This document shows, piece after piece, positions 44,013 through 53,162 of a stretch of DNA of 64,000 nt. The number at the start of each line of letters is the position of its first letter. Position 1 is the first letter of the stretch. The DNA is taken from the NCBI RefSeq assembly GCF_003258595.1, contig NZ_QHHQ01000008.1:186001-250000 (forward strand). Direction: 5' to 3'. Under the pieces are notes generated by a model. That model was not told where the DNA came from. It made no database searches and worked only from the letters and a program-made list of their open reading frames with translations. Source of the DNA: Acuticoccus sediminis (GTDB taxonomy: Bacteria; Pseudomonadota; Alphaproteobacteria; Rhizobiales; Amorphaceae). The translations under genes were made by a program, and so were the position numbers.

Positions 44013-45104
44013 ATGACCATCAAAGGCTTCGCCGAATACATCTGGCTCGACGGGACGCGGCCGACGCAGCAGCTGCGCTCCAAGGCCCGTGTCGTGCGCC
44101 TCACCGCCGATCCGTCGCCGGAGGATTTCCCCGTCTGGAGCTTCGACGGCTCCTCCACGGGGCAGGCCGTCGGCGACGATTCGGACTGCCTGCTGCAGCC
44201 GGTGCAGGTCGTGCGGGATCCGCGGCGCGGCGGGCGCGGCGTCCTCGTACTGTGCGAGGTGCTGAACCCGGACGGCTCGCCGCACGCCACCAACACGCGG
44301 GACCGCCTGCGCCGCGTCCTCGAGGCGGCCGGCCCGGAGGTCGACGCGTGGGCGGGCTTCGAGCAGGAGTACACGATCTATCGCGGCGAGCGTCCGCTCG
44401 GTTTCCCGGTCAACGGCTACCCGGCGCCGCAGGGGCCCTACTACTGCAGTGTCGGCGCGGACGTCGCCTTCGGGCGCGAGCTCGCCGACGCCCACGCCGA
44501 CGCCTGCCTCGAGGCGGGCCTCTCGATCTACGGGACCAACGCCGAGGTGATGCCCGGACAGTGGGAGTTCCAGATCGGCTACCGCGGCATCCATGGCGAG
44601 CCGTGCGACGCGCTGACGATGTCGGACCACCTGTGGCTCGCCCGCTACCTCCTCCAGCGCGAGGCGGAGCGGTTCGGCTACCGCATTTCCTTCGCCAACA
44701 AGCCGGTGGCCGGCGACTGGAACGGCGCGGGCATGCACACCAACTTCTCGACCGCCGCGACGCGCAACCCGATGAGCGGCCTGCAGGCGATCCGCGCGGC
44801 GATCGAGGCGCTGTCGTCGCGCCACGACGAGCACATCGTCCACTACGGGGAGGGCTTGGCCGCGCGGCTGACGGGGCTGCACGAGACGTGCAGCATCCAC
44901 GACTTCCGCTCCGGCGTCGCCCACCGCGGCGCATCGATCCGCATTCCCCAGCCGGTGGCGCAGAAGGGTTGCGGATACTTCGAGGACCGCCGCCCCGGGG
45001 CCAACGCCGACCCGTACCGCGTCGTGGCGTCCCTGATCACGACCGTGTGCCACGTCGCCGAGGCGAACGGCCGGCCGGCGATGGCGAGAGCGGCGAACGA
45101 CTGA
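44013..45104 (+). CDS. glnII: Glutamine synthetase, type II (eukaryote-like GSII)
   Basis: A 363-residue GSII enzyme, far shorter than GSI. The N-terminal beta-grasp has EYIWLDGT, then FPVWSFDGSSTGQAVGDDSD. The metal/glutamate site is AGFEQEYTIY, with PGQWEFQIGY, GAGMHTNFST and GVAHRGASIRIP further on. It makes glutamine from glutamate, ammonia and ATP. GSII is characteristic of Rhizobiales, Frankia and relatives. With amidases and hydantoinases releasing ammonia nearby it could support nitrogen assimilation, but no Ntr promoter is evident. A strong terminator follows. Confidence 0.95.
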   Translation: MTIKGFAEYIWLDGTRPTQQLRSKARVVRLTADPSPEDFPVWSFDGSSTGQAVGDDSDCLLQPVQVVRDPRRGGRGVLVLCEVLNPDGSPHATNTRDRLRRVLEAAGPEVDAWAGFEQEYTIYRGERPLGFPVNGYPAPQGPYYCSVGADVAFGRELADAHADACLEAGLSIYGTNAEVMPGQWEFQIGYRGIHGEPCDALTMSDHLWLARYLLQREAERFGYRISFANKPVAGDWNGAGMHTNFSTAATRNPMSGLQAIRAAIEALSSRHDEHIVHYGEGLAARLTGLHETCSIHDFRSGVAHRGASIRIPQPVAQKGCGYFEDRRPGANADPYRVVASLITTVCHVAEANGRPAMARAAND

Positions 45105-45161
45105 CCGACCGCCGACGCGCCCGGGCGGCCGGGCAGCTCGGCCGCCGACACGACGAACCCG

Positions 45162-45206
45162 ATGGCCCCGGAGCGAATTCCTCGCTCCGGGGCCATTTCG
45201 TTTGTG
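45162..45206 (+). terminator. Strong rho-independent terminator of glnII
   Basis: A perfect 15-bp stem: ATGGCCCCGGAGCGA (45162-45176) pairs with TCGCTCCGGGGCCAT (45182-45196) around a 5-nt loop, followed by TTCGTTTGTG. It lies 58 bp after the glnII stop. Confidence 0.88.
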
Positions 45207-45519
45207 TCGTGTCGCTGCCGGTCGATCCGGCTGCGGGCACCCGGTCGCCAGAGGCGGCGTGGCGGGACCGGTCCGGCGGAACGCCGGCGCCGGCGGGCAT
45301 CGCATCGGGCAAGGCGGGGTCCATCGTCCCGGTCCCGAACCCGTGGCGGACGTGCGCCGGTGGTGACGGACAACGCCCGGCACCAGCCTCGCAAACGAAC
45401 GCCGCCCGGCGGATCCGCGGGGATCGGCCGGGCGGCGCGGTGGGGGTGCTGGCGCGGTTCGGTCGCGGGGTGGCTCGAGACGGACCGCGCCAGCGAGGGC
45501 GCTAAGGGCGCCGGGGGAT
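45207..45519. other. Non-coding GC-rich spacer between glnII and the RTX gene
   Basis: About 310 bp between two converging transcripts, each with its own hairpin. I see no ORF with family features, tRNA or repeat here. Confidence 0.5.
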
Positions 45520-45550
45520 GGGGCGGGCCGCCGGACCGGCCGCCCGCCCC
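45520..45550 (-). terminator. Hairpin downstream of the RTX gene
   Basis: GGGGCGGGC (45520-45528) pairs with GCCCGCCCC (45542-45550), and the inner GCCGG pairs with CCGGC around a single A, giving a nearly complete 31-nt palindrome. It starts 10 bp after the stop of the minus-strand RTX gene and has no U-tract. Confidence 0.6.
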
Positions 45551-45559
45551 GGTCCGCGA

Positions 45560-47536
45560 TCAGAAGATGAAGTCGAAGAAGCCGATGTCGTTGACGTTCG
45601 TGTTCTCGAGGGTCAGCACGTTGCCGTTGCCGAGATCGATCTGCGCGTGCGCGCCGACCTGGGTCAGGCCCGCCTGCACGTCGCCGAAGTTCACGTCGAG
45701 TTCGTCGGCGAATTCGATCCGGTCGTTGCCGACGCCGAAGTCGCGCACCGTGTCCTCGCCCTCGGAGAAGACGAAGACGTCGTTGCCCTGGTCGCCGGCC
45801 AGCGTGTCGTTACCCTCGTCGCCGGAGATGCGGTCGTCGCCCTTGCTGCCGAAGATCGTGTCGTCCCCGGCGTTGCCCGACAGGCGCAGGTTGATGAACC
45901 CGTCGTCGAGGGCGCGCGCGTCGATGCTGTCGTCGCCGCCATATCCCTTCACGATGAGCGTCTCCGTGTTGGAGATGTCGAGCGTGAAGTTGCCGAAGTT
46001 GACGCGTTCGAACACCACCTCGCCGTTGACGGTGGAGCGGATCTCGAACTCGTCGCCGGCGAAGTCGGAGCCGGTCACCATCGCGGTATCGTTGCCGTTG
46101 CCGCCGTTCATGACGTCGGAGCCGTCACCGTTGTTCCAGACCATGGTGTCGTTGCCGCCACCGCCGAGCATCGTGTCGTCGCCCTTCGCGCCGACCAGGG
46201 TGTCGTCGCCCTGGCTGCCGATCAGCTCGTCGTCCCCGTTGCCGCCGTTCATGACGACGTCGATCAGGCCGCCACGCAGCGCGCTCGCGTCGATGGTGTC
46301 GTTGCCTTCGAGGCCGCTCAGCTCCAGCCGCTCGGTGTTGGTGATCTCGAGGGAGAACGGGCCGAGGTTCACGCGCTCGAACAGGACGGTGGCGAGGTTG
46401 CTGTCGACGACGAAGTGGTCGCCGTTCTCGCCCGACGAGCCGTTGACCTGTGCGACGTCGGCATTGCCCGCGCCGCCGTCCATGACGTCGGACCCGTCGC
46501 CGTTGTTCCAGACCATGGTATCCCGGCCGTCGCCGCCTTCCATGGTGTCGTCGCCCTTGTTGCCGACGATGCGGTCGTCGCCGGTGCCGCCCTGCAGCAG
46601 GTCGCCGCCGGCGCTGCCGAAGAGGCGGTCGTTGCCCGCGCCGCCGTCGGCGACGATGCTGATGAGGCCGGCCGGAAGCTCATGGGCGTTGATGGTGTCG
46701 TTGCCGCCGAGACCGTTGATCTCGAGCCGCTCGGTCTCCTTGATGGCGATGCTGAAGGGGCCGAGGTTCGTGCGCTGGAAGAGCACCTCGCCGTCGGGAG
46801 CACTGACCTTGAAGGAATCGGCGCTGTCCTCGGAGCCGTTGACCTGGGCGGTGTCACCGCCGGCGCCGCCGATCATCGTGTCGGACCCGTCGCCGTTGTT
46901 CCACACCATCAGGTCGCGGCCGTCGCCGCCCTCCATGGTGTCGTTGCCCTTGTTGCCGATAAGGACGTCGTTGTCGGCGCCGCCGCGCAGAAGGTCGCTG
47001 CCGTTGCTGCCGCTGACCGTGTCGTTGCCGTCGCCACCGTCGGCGAAGAAGTCGACGATGCCGCCCTCGAGGGCGCTCGCGTCGATGTTGTCGTTGCCGT
47101 CGAGGGCGCGGACGACGATCTTCTCGGTCGTGCCGATGCTGACGATGGACGGCAGCACCAGGCCGTCGCGGAACTCGATCCGCGCGCCGACCGAGGCGAT
47201 TTCGAAGTTGTCGCCGACGAGGCCCTGGGAGCCGTGGAAGTTGGCGGTGTCGTAGCCCGCGCCGCCCTCGACGACGTCCGACCCGTCTCCGGTCCGCCAC
47301 GTGATGACGTCGTTACCGGCCCCGCCGGTGACGGTGTCGTCGCCGCCGTCGCCGAAGAGGGTATCGTCGCCCTCGTCGCCGATCAGCAGGTCGTTGCCGG
47401 CGCGGCCACGGACTTCGTCGTCGCCGCCGCCGGCGAATACGACGTCGTTACCGCCCAGCGCGTCGATGAATTCAGGATCGTCGGTGCCATTGATGATATC
47501 GCGCAGGTTGCTGCCGACAATGGTCTTCTCGGGCAT
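45560..47536 (-). CDS. RTX-type calcium-binding repeat protein, likely type I-secreted
   Basis: A 658-residue, very acidic protein made almost entirely of Gly-Asp-rich nonapeptides (GGxGxDxxx type, for example GGDDSIDARALDD). It contains four related modules of about 125-131 residues. Three share an exact VWNNGDGSD element, followed by FERVN/FQRTN-type strands, and the first has WRTGDGSD. There is no N-terminal signal peptide. The C-terminus ends DIGFFDFIF, the hydrophobic tail expected of a type I secretion signal. No enzymatic domain is visible, so an S-layer, adhesin or extracellular matrix role is likely. GGAG before the ATG at 47534-47536 selects that start over the GTG two codons upstream. 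Confidence 0.85.
   Translation of the reverse strand: MPEKTIVGSNLRDIINGTDDPEFIDALGGNDVVFAGGGDDEVRGRAGNDLLIGDEGDDTLFGDGGDDTVTGGAGNDVITWRTGDGSDVVEGGAGYDTANFHGSQGLVGDNFEIASVGARIEFRDGLVLPSIVSIGTTEKIVVRALDGNDNIDASALEGGIVDFFADGGDGNDTVSGSNGSDLLRGGADNDVLIGNKGNDTMEGGDGRDLMVWNNGDGSDTMIGGAGGDTAQVNGSEDSADSFKVSAPDGEVLFQRTNLGPFSIAIKETERLEINGLGGNDTINAHELPAGLISIVADGGAGNDRLFGSAGGDLLQGGTGDDRIVGNKGDDTMEGGDGRDTMVWNNGDGSDVMDGGAGNADVAQVNGSSGENGDHFVVDSNLATVLFERVNLGPFSLEITNTERLELSGLEGNDTIDASALRGGLIDVVMNGGNGDDELIGSQGDDTLVGAKGDDTMLGGGGNDTMVWNNGDGSDVMNGGNGNDTAMVTGSDFAGDEFEIRSTVNGEVVFERVNFGNFTLDISNTETLIVKGYGGDDSIDARALDDGFINLRLSGNAGDDTIFGSKGDDRISGDEGNDTLAGDQGNDVFVFSEGEDTVRDFGVGNDRIEFADELDVNFGDVQAGLTQVGAHAQIDLGNGNVLTLENTNVNDIGFFDFIF
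45760..47330 (-). repeat. Tandem RTX modules inside the calcium-binding protein
   Basis: The conserved element with GDGSD recurs at protein positions (counted from the GTG at 47542) about 82-89, 213-221, 344-352 and 468-476, so spacings are 131, 131 and 124 residues (about 393, 393 and 372 bp). The DNA repeats are imperfect but preserve blocks such as ACCATGGTG around CCGTTGTTCCAGACCATG. This is coding repeat structure, not CRISPR. Confidence 0.7.
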
Positions 47537-47634
47537 TTTCACGCTCCATAGACATGGTCATTGACAGGCAAGCCACCGCGGCGTTGCCTCGGGACCGGCA
47601 TGAGCGTGTCGAGTTGGAGCGACCGTGAGATTCA

Positions 47635-47710
47635 CCGTTGTAAACCAACGGCGCAATCGTGGTAATTGCGGCCGCACGCCACGATCCGGCCCACAAATGC
47701 GTGATCGTGG
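47635..47710. repeat. Cluster of three inverted repeats upstream of the RTX gene
   Basis: Three consecutive stems in a 262-bp intergenic region: CCGTTG(TAAAC)CAACGG at 47635-47651, CGCAAT(CGTGGTA)... with ATTGCG at 47652-47670, and CCACGATC with GATCGTGG at 47679-47710. They lie 100-175 bp upstream of the RTX start and after the TRAP dctM stop on the same strand. They could be operators, a terminator for dctM, or a structured leader. No coding sequence is seen in this gap. Confidence 0.45.
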
Positions 47711-47798
47711 GGCCGGACGGTGTCCCGGTCGGGGCGCCGGGCGGGCGACATGTCCGCGGCGCGAACGGCCCGCCTGCGCGCCTGCCCTCAGCGGCGCG

Positions 47799-49103
47799 TC
47801 AGAGGAGGCTCGGGAGCCAGAGGGCGATGCCGGGGAAGGCCGCGAGGAGCAGGCCGCCGAGCAACATCAGCAGGAAGAACGGGAACGTGGCGAGGGCGAT
47901 GCGGCCGATCGGAATGCCGGTGATCCCGCGCAGCACGAAGAGGTTGAAGCCGATCGGCGGCGTCACCATCCCGACCTCGACCATCAGGACGAGGTAGACG
48001 CCGATCCACACCGGATCGAACCCGTTGGCGACGAGGAGCGGCAGCGTGATCGGCACGGTCATCAGGATCATCGAGATGCCGTCCAGCACCGCGCCGAGGA
48101 GCACGTAGACGATCGTGAGCACCAGGAGCAGCATCATCGGCGAGAGCTGGAGCGCCGCGATCGCCTCGGAGACGAGCTGCGGCAGGTGCAGGAAACCGAT
48201 GGCGCTCGCGAGCAGCGCCGCGCCCGCGACGGCGCTGCCGATCATCGCCGTGGTGAGGACCGCGCTCATCGCCGAATCGTAGATGTCGCGCAGCGTGATG
48301 CCGCCGCTGAAGTGGGCGATGACGAGCGCGCCCAGGACGCCGACCGCCGCCGATTCGGACGGTGTCGCGAACCCGCCGTAGATGCTGCCGAGCAGGAAGA
48401 TCACGAGGATCACGGTCGGCAGGAGGCGCAGCAGGCCGCGCCGCCGGTCGGCCCAGGTGAAGGTCTCCGCGGTGGGCGGGTTGAGGCTCGGCCGGACGAC
48501 ATGGGCGGCGGCGATGTAGCTCGAATAGAGCGCGCCCAGCATGATCCCCGGCAGGACGCCCGCCGCGAAGAGCCGGGCCACCGAGACCTCGGCGATGAGG
48601 CCGTAGACGATCAGGGTGATCGACGGCGGGATCATGATGCCGATGGTGCCGGCGACCGTGATCGACCCGAGCGTCAGCTTCTGGTCGTAGCCGCGGCTGA
48701 AGAGCTCGCGGCTGGTGACGCGGCCGATGGTGGCCGTGGTGGCGACGCTGGAGCCCGAGAGCGCCGAGAACAGCACCGAGCCGCCGACGTTGGCGTGGAG
48801 CAGGCCGCCCGGAAGCCGGTTCACCCACGGCGCGAGCCCCTGGAAGAGCATCGCCGAGACGTTGGTCCGACTGATGATCTCGCCCATCCAGATGAACAGC
48901 GGGACCGCCGCCAGCTCGAAACTCACCACCCCCTTGAAGATGATCGGCTTGGCGATGGAGCCGACCCGCACCAGCGGGAAGTCGAGGAGGACGAGGAAGC
49001 AGAACAGCGCGGCGACCATCAGCCCGGAGAAGATCCAGATGCCGGCGCCGAGCGCGATGAAGACGACCGCCAAGAGGAGGAGGGCGGTCAGAAAGGGGTC
49101 CAT
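47799..49103 (-). CDS. dctM: TRAP transporter large permease (DctM)
   Basis: A 434-residue, about 12-helix protein. Family motifs are VPLFIWMGEIISRTNVSAML, NRLPGGLLHANVGGSVLF, SGSSVATTATIGRVTS, IPPSITLIVYGLIAEVS and VTPPIGFNLFVLRG. It is the translocator of the third TRAP system in the window, downstream of dctQ by 51 bp. Confidence 0.93.
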   Translation of the reverse strand: MDPFLTALLLLAVVFIALGAGIWIFSGLMVAALFCFLVLLDFPLVRVGSIAKPIIFKGVVSFELAAVPLFIWMGEIISRTNVSAMLFQGLAPWVNRLPGGLLHANVGGSVLFSALSGSSVATTATIGRVTSRELFSRGYDQKLTLGSITVAGTIGIMIPPSITLIVYGLIAEVSVARLFAAGVLPGIMLGALYSSYIAAAHVVRPSLNPPTAETFTWADRRRGLLRLLPTVILVIFLLGSIYGGFATPSESAAVGVLGALVIAHFSGGITLRDIYDSAMSAVLTTAMIGSAVAGAALLASAIGFLHLPQLVSEAIAALQLSPMMLLLVLTIVYVLLGAVLDGISMILMTVPITLPLLVANGFDPVWIGVYLVLMVEVGMVTPPIGFNLFVLRGITGIPIGRIALATFPFFLLMLLGGLLLAAFPGIALWLPSLL

Positions 49104-49154
49104 GTCATCCTCTCCCGTCGTGCCCGGGCCCGGCGCGGAGGCCGGCGGGCGTGC

Positions 49155-49679
49155 TCATTCGTTGATCCCGCTCTCTTCGATCAAGGCGCCGCCGACGAGG
49201 AGACGGAGCGCGTAGACGGCGAGGGTCAGCCAGAAGATGCCCATGCCCGCGAAGATCACCGCCTCGGGGATCCACATCGGCGTCGCCGCCGTGGTCATGG
49301 AGATCGTGCCGCGCTGGTAGTTCCGGCTGACGCTGATCCAGAAATACTTCATCACGAACGCCATCACCGCGAGCGTCACGAGGCAGAGCACGACCTCGAG
49401 CGCGCGGCGGGCGCGGCTCGGCAGCTTGCCGAGGACGATGTCGACCCGCACGAGCTTGCCCTGGCGCAGCGCGTGGCCGAGCGCGAGGAACACCATCGCG
49501 CCGAGGCCGTAGCCGACGAACTCCTCCAGCACCTGCGTCGACGTGCCGAAGAAGGAGCGCAGGACGATCTCGGTCAGGATGTGGCCGGTGATGAAGACCA
49601 TGATCGCCGCGGCGCACCACGCGGCGACGAGCGCGAGGGCGCCGGCGATCCGGTCCAGAACGTCGACGACGGCCTTCAC
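49155..49679 (-). CDS. dctQ: TRAP transporter small permease (DctQ)
   Basis: A 174-residue protein with four predicted helices, TEIVLRSFFGTSTQVLEEF after helix 1, and RQGKLVRVDIVLGKLP in the central loop. Start is GTG at 49677-49679. The upstream 150 bp to the DctP stop are GC-rich and contain no gene. Confidence 0.88.
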   Translation of the reverse strand: MKAVVDVLDRIAGALALVAAWCAAAIMVFITGHILTEIVLRSFFGTSTQVLEEFVGYGLGAMVFLALGHALRQGKLVRVDIVLGKLPSRARRALEVVLCLVTLAVMAFVMKYFWISVSRNYQRGTISMTTAATPMWIPEAVIFAGMGIFWLTLAVYALRLLVGGALIEESGINE

Positions 49680-49829
49680 GGGCGCCCGCCGGGCGACCGG
49701 CCGCGCCGGGCGGAACGGCGCGGGTCACAGGCAAGGTGGGGCGGCGCGGTCCTGCTCACATCTCGCTCCGGTGCGGTGGACGGGCTGCGCCGCGGAGCGC
49801 GTCCGTGGCGCGCACCCGCGGGCCGGGGG

Positions 49830-50828
49830 TCAGCGGCCGACCGCGGCGAGGTATTCGTCTAGCGCCTTGGCGTTGTCGCCGGCACGGGTGCGCCAGTCGT
49901 CCAGCACCGGCTGCGCCGCCTCGCGGAGGGCCGCCATCACGTCCTCCGGCGCGTCTTCCGCGACGGTGACGCCCGCCTGGCGCATGCCGGCGTAGTTATC
50001 GGCGACCTGGGTGGTGAGACGGTCGAAGGTCCGCTTCGTGGTCTCCGCGCCGGCGTCCATGACCTCGGCCTGGATCTCCTCCGGCAGGCTGTCCCACACG
50101 TCCTTGTTGATCGCGATGGTCGACAGCGGCACCGCCCAGTTGATCTCGGTGAAATTGGGAAGATACTCGTAGATGCCGGATGCAAAGCCGAGGTCGGCGG
50201 AGGTGACGACCGCGTCGATGGCGCCGGTCGACAGGGCCGGCAGCACGTCGCCCCAGTTCATGTTGACGGCCGCGGCGCCGGCGCCGGTGAAGGTCTGCAG
50301 GCTGTTGAGGTCGAAGGCGCGGATTTTCAGCCCCTTGAGGTCGTCGAGGGAGTTGATCGGCTTCTTGCTCCAGATCCCGCTCGGCGGGAACAGGCCGTAG
50401 CTGACGACCACCTGGTTGTAGTCCTCGAACGCCATGTCGACGTAGGGGGCGATGATCTCGTGCATCGTCGTGACGTCGGAATCGGTCTGGATCAGGAACG
50501 GTAGCGTCGACAGGAGGAAGATCGGGTCGTAGCCGCCGTAGTAGGACATCGGGTGGCGGGCGAGCTGGACCGCGCCGTCCTGCACCGCGGTGAGGTGGTC
50601 GACGCCGCGGTAGCCGAGCGAGCCGTCGAAGTGGTGCGTGATCTTCACCGCGCCGTCGGTCTTCTCGGTGACGAGTTCCCCGAAGACGACGTCGGCGACA
50701 CCGTCGGACGAATTGCGGCCGAAGGTGTTGGGCATGTCCCAGCTGTACTCCTGCGCGGATGCCGGCGCGGCGAGCGTCGCCACTGCGAGCCCGACGAGAG
50801 CTGCCGTCTTCAGGAACCGTGTCGCCAT
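49830..50828 (-). CDS. dctP: TRAP transporter periplasmic solute-binding protein (DctP)
   Basis: A 332-residue protein with a Sec leader (MATRFLKTAALVGLAVATLA) cleaved after ASAQ. LDDLKGLKIRAFDLNSLQTF is the ligand-selective region, followed by NMNWGDVLPALSTGAIDAVV. The family normally binds carboxylates with a conserved Arg. It is transcribed away from the hyuA gene at 51072, so the ligand is probably the substrate of that HyuAB pair. Confidence 0.92.
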   Translation of the reverse strand: MATRFLKTAALVGLAVATLAAPASAQEYSWDMPNTFGRNSSDGVADVVFGELVTEKTDGAVKITHHFDGSLGYRGVDHLTAVQDGAVQLARHPMSYYGGYDPIFLLSTLPFLIQTDSDVTTMHEIIAPYVDMAFEDYNQVVVSYGLFPPSGIWSKKPINSLDDLKGLKIRAFDLNSLQTFTGAGAAAVNMNWGDVLPALSTGAIDAVVTSADLGFASGIYEYLPNFTEINWAVPLSTIAINKDVWDSLPEEIQAEVMDAGAETTKRTFDRLTTQVADNYAGMRQAGVTVAEDAPEDVMAALREAAQPVLDDWRTRAGDNAKALDEYLAAVGR

Positions 50829-50881
50829 GGAGTGTCCTTTTGCGCTGGGTGAGGCCGCCGGTCGGCGCCCGGATATGCACA

Positions 50882-50895
50882 ATACAGGACCGTAT
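50882..50895. promoter_or_regulatory. Imperfect inverted repeat between dctP and hyuA
   Basis: ATACAGGACCGTAT is a 10-of-14 matching palindrome in the 243-bp divergent gap. It is a possible operator for the TetR regulator encoded downstream of hyuB, but this is weak on sequence alone. The gap otherwise holds AT-richer DNA with two TTTAC elements at about 50934 and 50947 and no gene. Confidence 0.3.
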
Positions 50896-51071
50896 GGTCG
50901 CGGCCGAGATAGTGTCAATGCGGTGAAATTTTACCTGCGCAAACTTTACGCAACTGGCTGCGAAGTGGACGGCGATTGCTGACGATTTGGCGTCGAGGCG
51001 GCCAACCGTGCGTTGACCGGTTTCGCCCGGCAAGGCTACCTTGGGCCGACTTTCCTGACAGTGGTGTATGG

Positions 51072-53162
51072 ATGCTGCGGCTAGGTGTCGATATCGGCGG
51101 AACTTTCACGGATTTCGCCCTCGTTGAGAGCGCGGGCGGGCGATCCGCCATCCACAAGCGGCTGACGACGCCGGACGATCCCGCCCGCGCGGTGATCGAA
51201 GGCGTCGAGGCGATCGCCGCCGCCGAACAGATCGCCGTCGCCGACATCGCCGAGATCGTCCACGGCACCACCCTCGTCACCAACGCCCTGATCGAGCGGC
51301 GCGGCGCCCGGGCGGGCATGCTCGTCACGAAGGGCTTTCGCGACACCTTCGATATCGGCAAGGAGGTGCGCTACGACCTCTACGACCTGCGCCTGCGGTT
51401 CGCGGATCCGCTGGTGGAGAGGCGCCTGCGCGTCGAGATCCCGGAGCGGATGCTGGCGGACGGAACGGTCCATGTCCCCCTCGACGAGGAGGCCGTCGCC
51501 GCCGCCGTCACCCATCTCGTGGAGGAGGAGGGGATCACCGCCCTCGCGATCTGCTACCTCCACGCCTACGCCGACCCGGCGCACGAGGAGCGCTCCGCCG
51601 CGATCGCCCGCGACCTCTACCCGGACCTCTACATCTCCACCTCCTCCGGCGTCTTCCCCTACGCCCGCGAGTTCGAGCGGTGGACCACGACGTGCGCCAA
51701 CGCCTACGGCCAGCCGATGGTCGACGCGTACCTCGCGCGGCTCGAGGAAGGGCTGGAGCGGATCGGCTTCACCGGGCACCTCGCCATCATCGGCTCCGGC
51801 GGAGGGCTGATGACGCTCTCGACCGCGCGCCAGCACCCGGTGCGGCTGCTGGAGTCGGGGCCGGCGGCCGGCGTCCTCATGGCGGCCCGCATCGGCCAGG
51901 TGCTGGACGTCGACAACCTCCTCGCCTTCGACCTCGGCGGGACCACGGCCAAGGGCGCGCTCGTCCGCGGCGGACGGCCGTTCAAGGCCTACACGTTCGA
52001 GGCCGCGCACACCTACAAGCACAAGAGCGGCAGCGGCCTCACGCTGCAGATCCCGGTCATCGACATGGCCGAGATCGGTTCGGGCGGGGGGAGCATCGTC
52101 TCGGTGGACGAACTGGGCCTCCTGCGCGTCGGGCCGCGCTCGGCGAGCGCCGTGCCGGGGCCGGCCTGCTACAGCCGCGGCGGCACCGACCCGACCCTGA
52201 CCGACGCGAACCTGACCCTCGGCTACCTCGACCCCGACTTCTTCCTCGGCGGGCAGATGGCGCTCGACGCCGCGGCGGCCGAGAACGCGATCGCGGCCCG
52301 CACCGCCCCGCTCGGCCTTGAGACCATCCGTGCCGCCTGGGGCATCCACGACATCGCCAACGAGGACATCTCCCGCGCCTTCCGGATGCACGCCACCGAG
52401 CGCGGCTTCGACTACCGCCGCTCGGCCATGGTGGCGTCGGGCGGCGGCGGGCCGATCCACGCCGCGCGCATCGCCAGGAAGCTGAAGGTTCCGCAGGTCA
52501 TCTTCCCGGCGGGTGCGGGCGTCATGTCCGCGTTCGGCATGCTCGTCGGCGCCACCTCGTTCGAGATCGTGCGCTCCTACCGGGCCATCGTCGGTGCCAT
52601 CGACACCGAGACGTTCACCGCCACCCTGCGCGAGATCGAGGCGGAGGCGACGGCCTACCTGATCGAGGCGGGGCTCTCGCCGGACGACATCACCATCGAG
52701 CGCCGGCTCGACATGCGCTACGCCGGCCAGGGCTACGACATCGAAGTGGCGGTCCCCGGCGACCGCGCGGCCGGCGATATCCCGGCGGCGCTGCCGGACC
52801 TCTTTGCGACCGCCTACCGCGCGACGTTCGACACCACGCTCGACCAGCCGCTGGAGATCGCCTCCCTCAAGGTCGAGGCGATCGGGCCCCGGCCGGAGCT
52901 TCCGGTCTCCGCCGGCAACACCGGTGTCGGCTCGGTCGAGGGGGCGAAGAAGGGCACCCGCCGCGCCTACTTCCCGGCGGCCGGCGGCCTCGTCGACTGC
53001 CCGGTCTACGACCGCTACCGGATCGCGCCGGGCGAACGGCTCGCCGGCCCCTGCCTTGTGGAGGAGCGCGAGTCGACGATCCTGCTCGACGCCGGGGACG
53101 TCGCAGTCGTCCACCCGTCCGGCAGCGTCGTCGCAACCATTGCCGTGGAGGGCAGCCGATGA
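51072..53162 (+). CDS. hyuA: Hydantoinase/oxoprolinase subunit A (HyuA), second copy
   Basis: A 696-residue hydantoinase_A protein. GVDIGGTFTDFALVES starts at about residue 5, with IVHGTTLVTNALIERRGA, FDLGGTTAKGALV and EIGSGGGSIVSVDELG. The C-terminal region has VYDRYRIAPGERLAGP. It is divergent from the first copy (8046), consistent with a different substrate. The start ATG at 51072 removes 32 unsupported residues of the longer frame. It pairs with HyuB through an ATGA overlap. Confidence 0.92.
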   Translation: MLRLGVDIGGTFTDFALVESAGGRSAIHKRLTTPDDPARAVIEGVEAIAAAEQIAVADIAEIVHGTTLVTNALIERRGARAGMLVTKGFRDTFDIGKEVRYDLYDLRLRFADPLVERRLRVEIPERMLADGTVHVPLDEEAVAAAVTHLVEEEGITALAICYLHAYADPAHEERSAAIARDLYPDLYISTSSGVFPYAREFERWTTTCANAYGQPMVDAYLARLEEGLERIGFTGHLAIIGSGGGLMTLSTARQHPVRLLESGPAAGVLMAARIGQVLDVDNLLAFDLGGTTAKGALVRGGRPFKAYTFEAAHTYKHKSGSGLTLQIPVIDMAEIGSGGGSIVSVDELGLLRVGPRSASAVPGPACYSRGGTDPTLTDANLTLGYLDPDFFLGGQMALDAAAAENAIAARTAPLGLETIRAAWGIHDIANEDISRAFRMHATERGFDYRRSAMVASGGGGPIHAARIARKLKVPQVIFPAGAGVMSAFGMLVGATSFEIVRSYRAIVGAIDTETFTATLREIEAEATAYLIEAGLSPDDITIERRLDMRYAGQGYDIEVAVPGDRAAGDIPAALPDLFATAYRATFDTTLDQPLEIASLKVEAIGPRPELPVSAGNTGVGSVEGAKKGTRRAYFPAAGGLVDCPVYDRYRIAPGERLAGPCLVEERESTILLDAGDVAVVHPSGSVVATIAVEGSR

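Noticed and set aside
45760-47330. Repeated DNA blocks that could suggest a CRISPR array
   Set aside because: They are the coding repeats of an RTX protein; the spacing is about 375-395 bp and there are no cas genes or short direct repeats.
22225-49103. Three TRAP permease sets as possible recent segmental duplications
   Set aside because: The DctM proteins share only family motifs, gene orders differ (PQM versus QMP), and no flanking repeats are seen; they are old paralogues.
47625-49862. Long plus-strand open frame of 745 codons opposite TRAP genes
   Set aside because: Composition is Arg/Glu/Asp-rich and family-less, a shadow of the GC-rich minus-strand dctM/dctQ genes.
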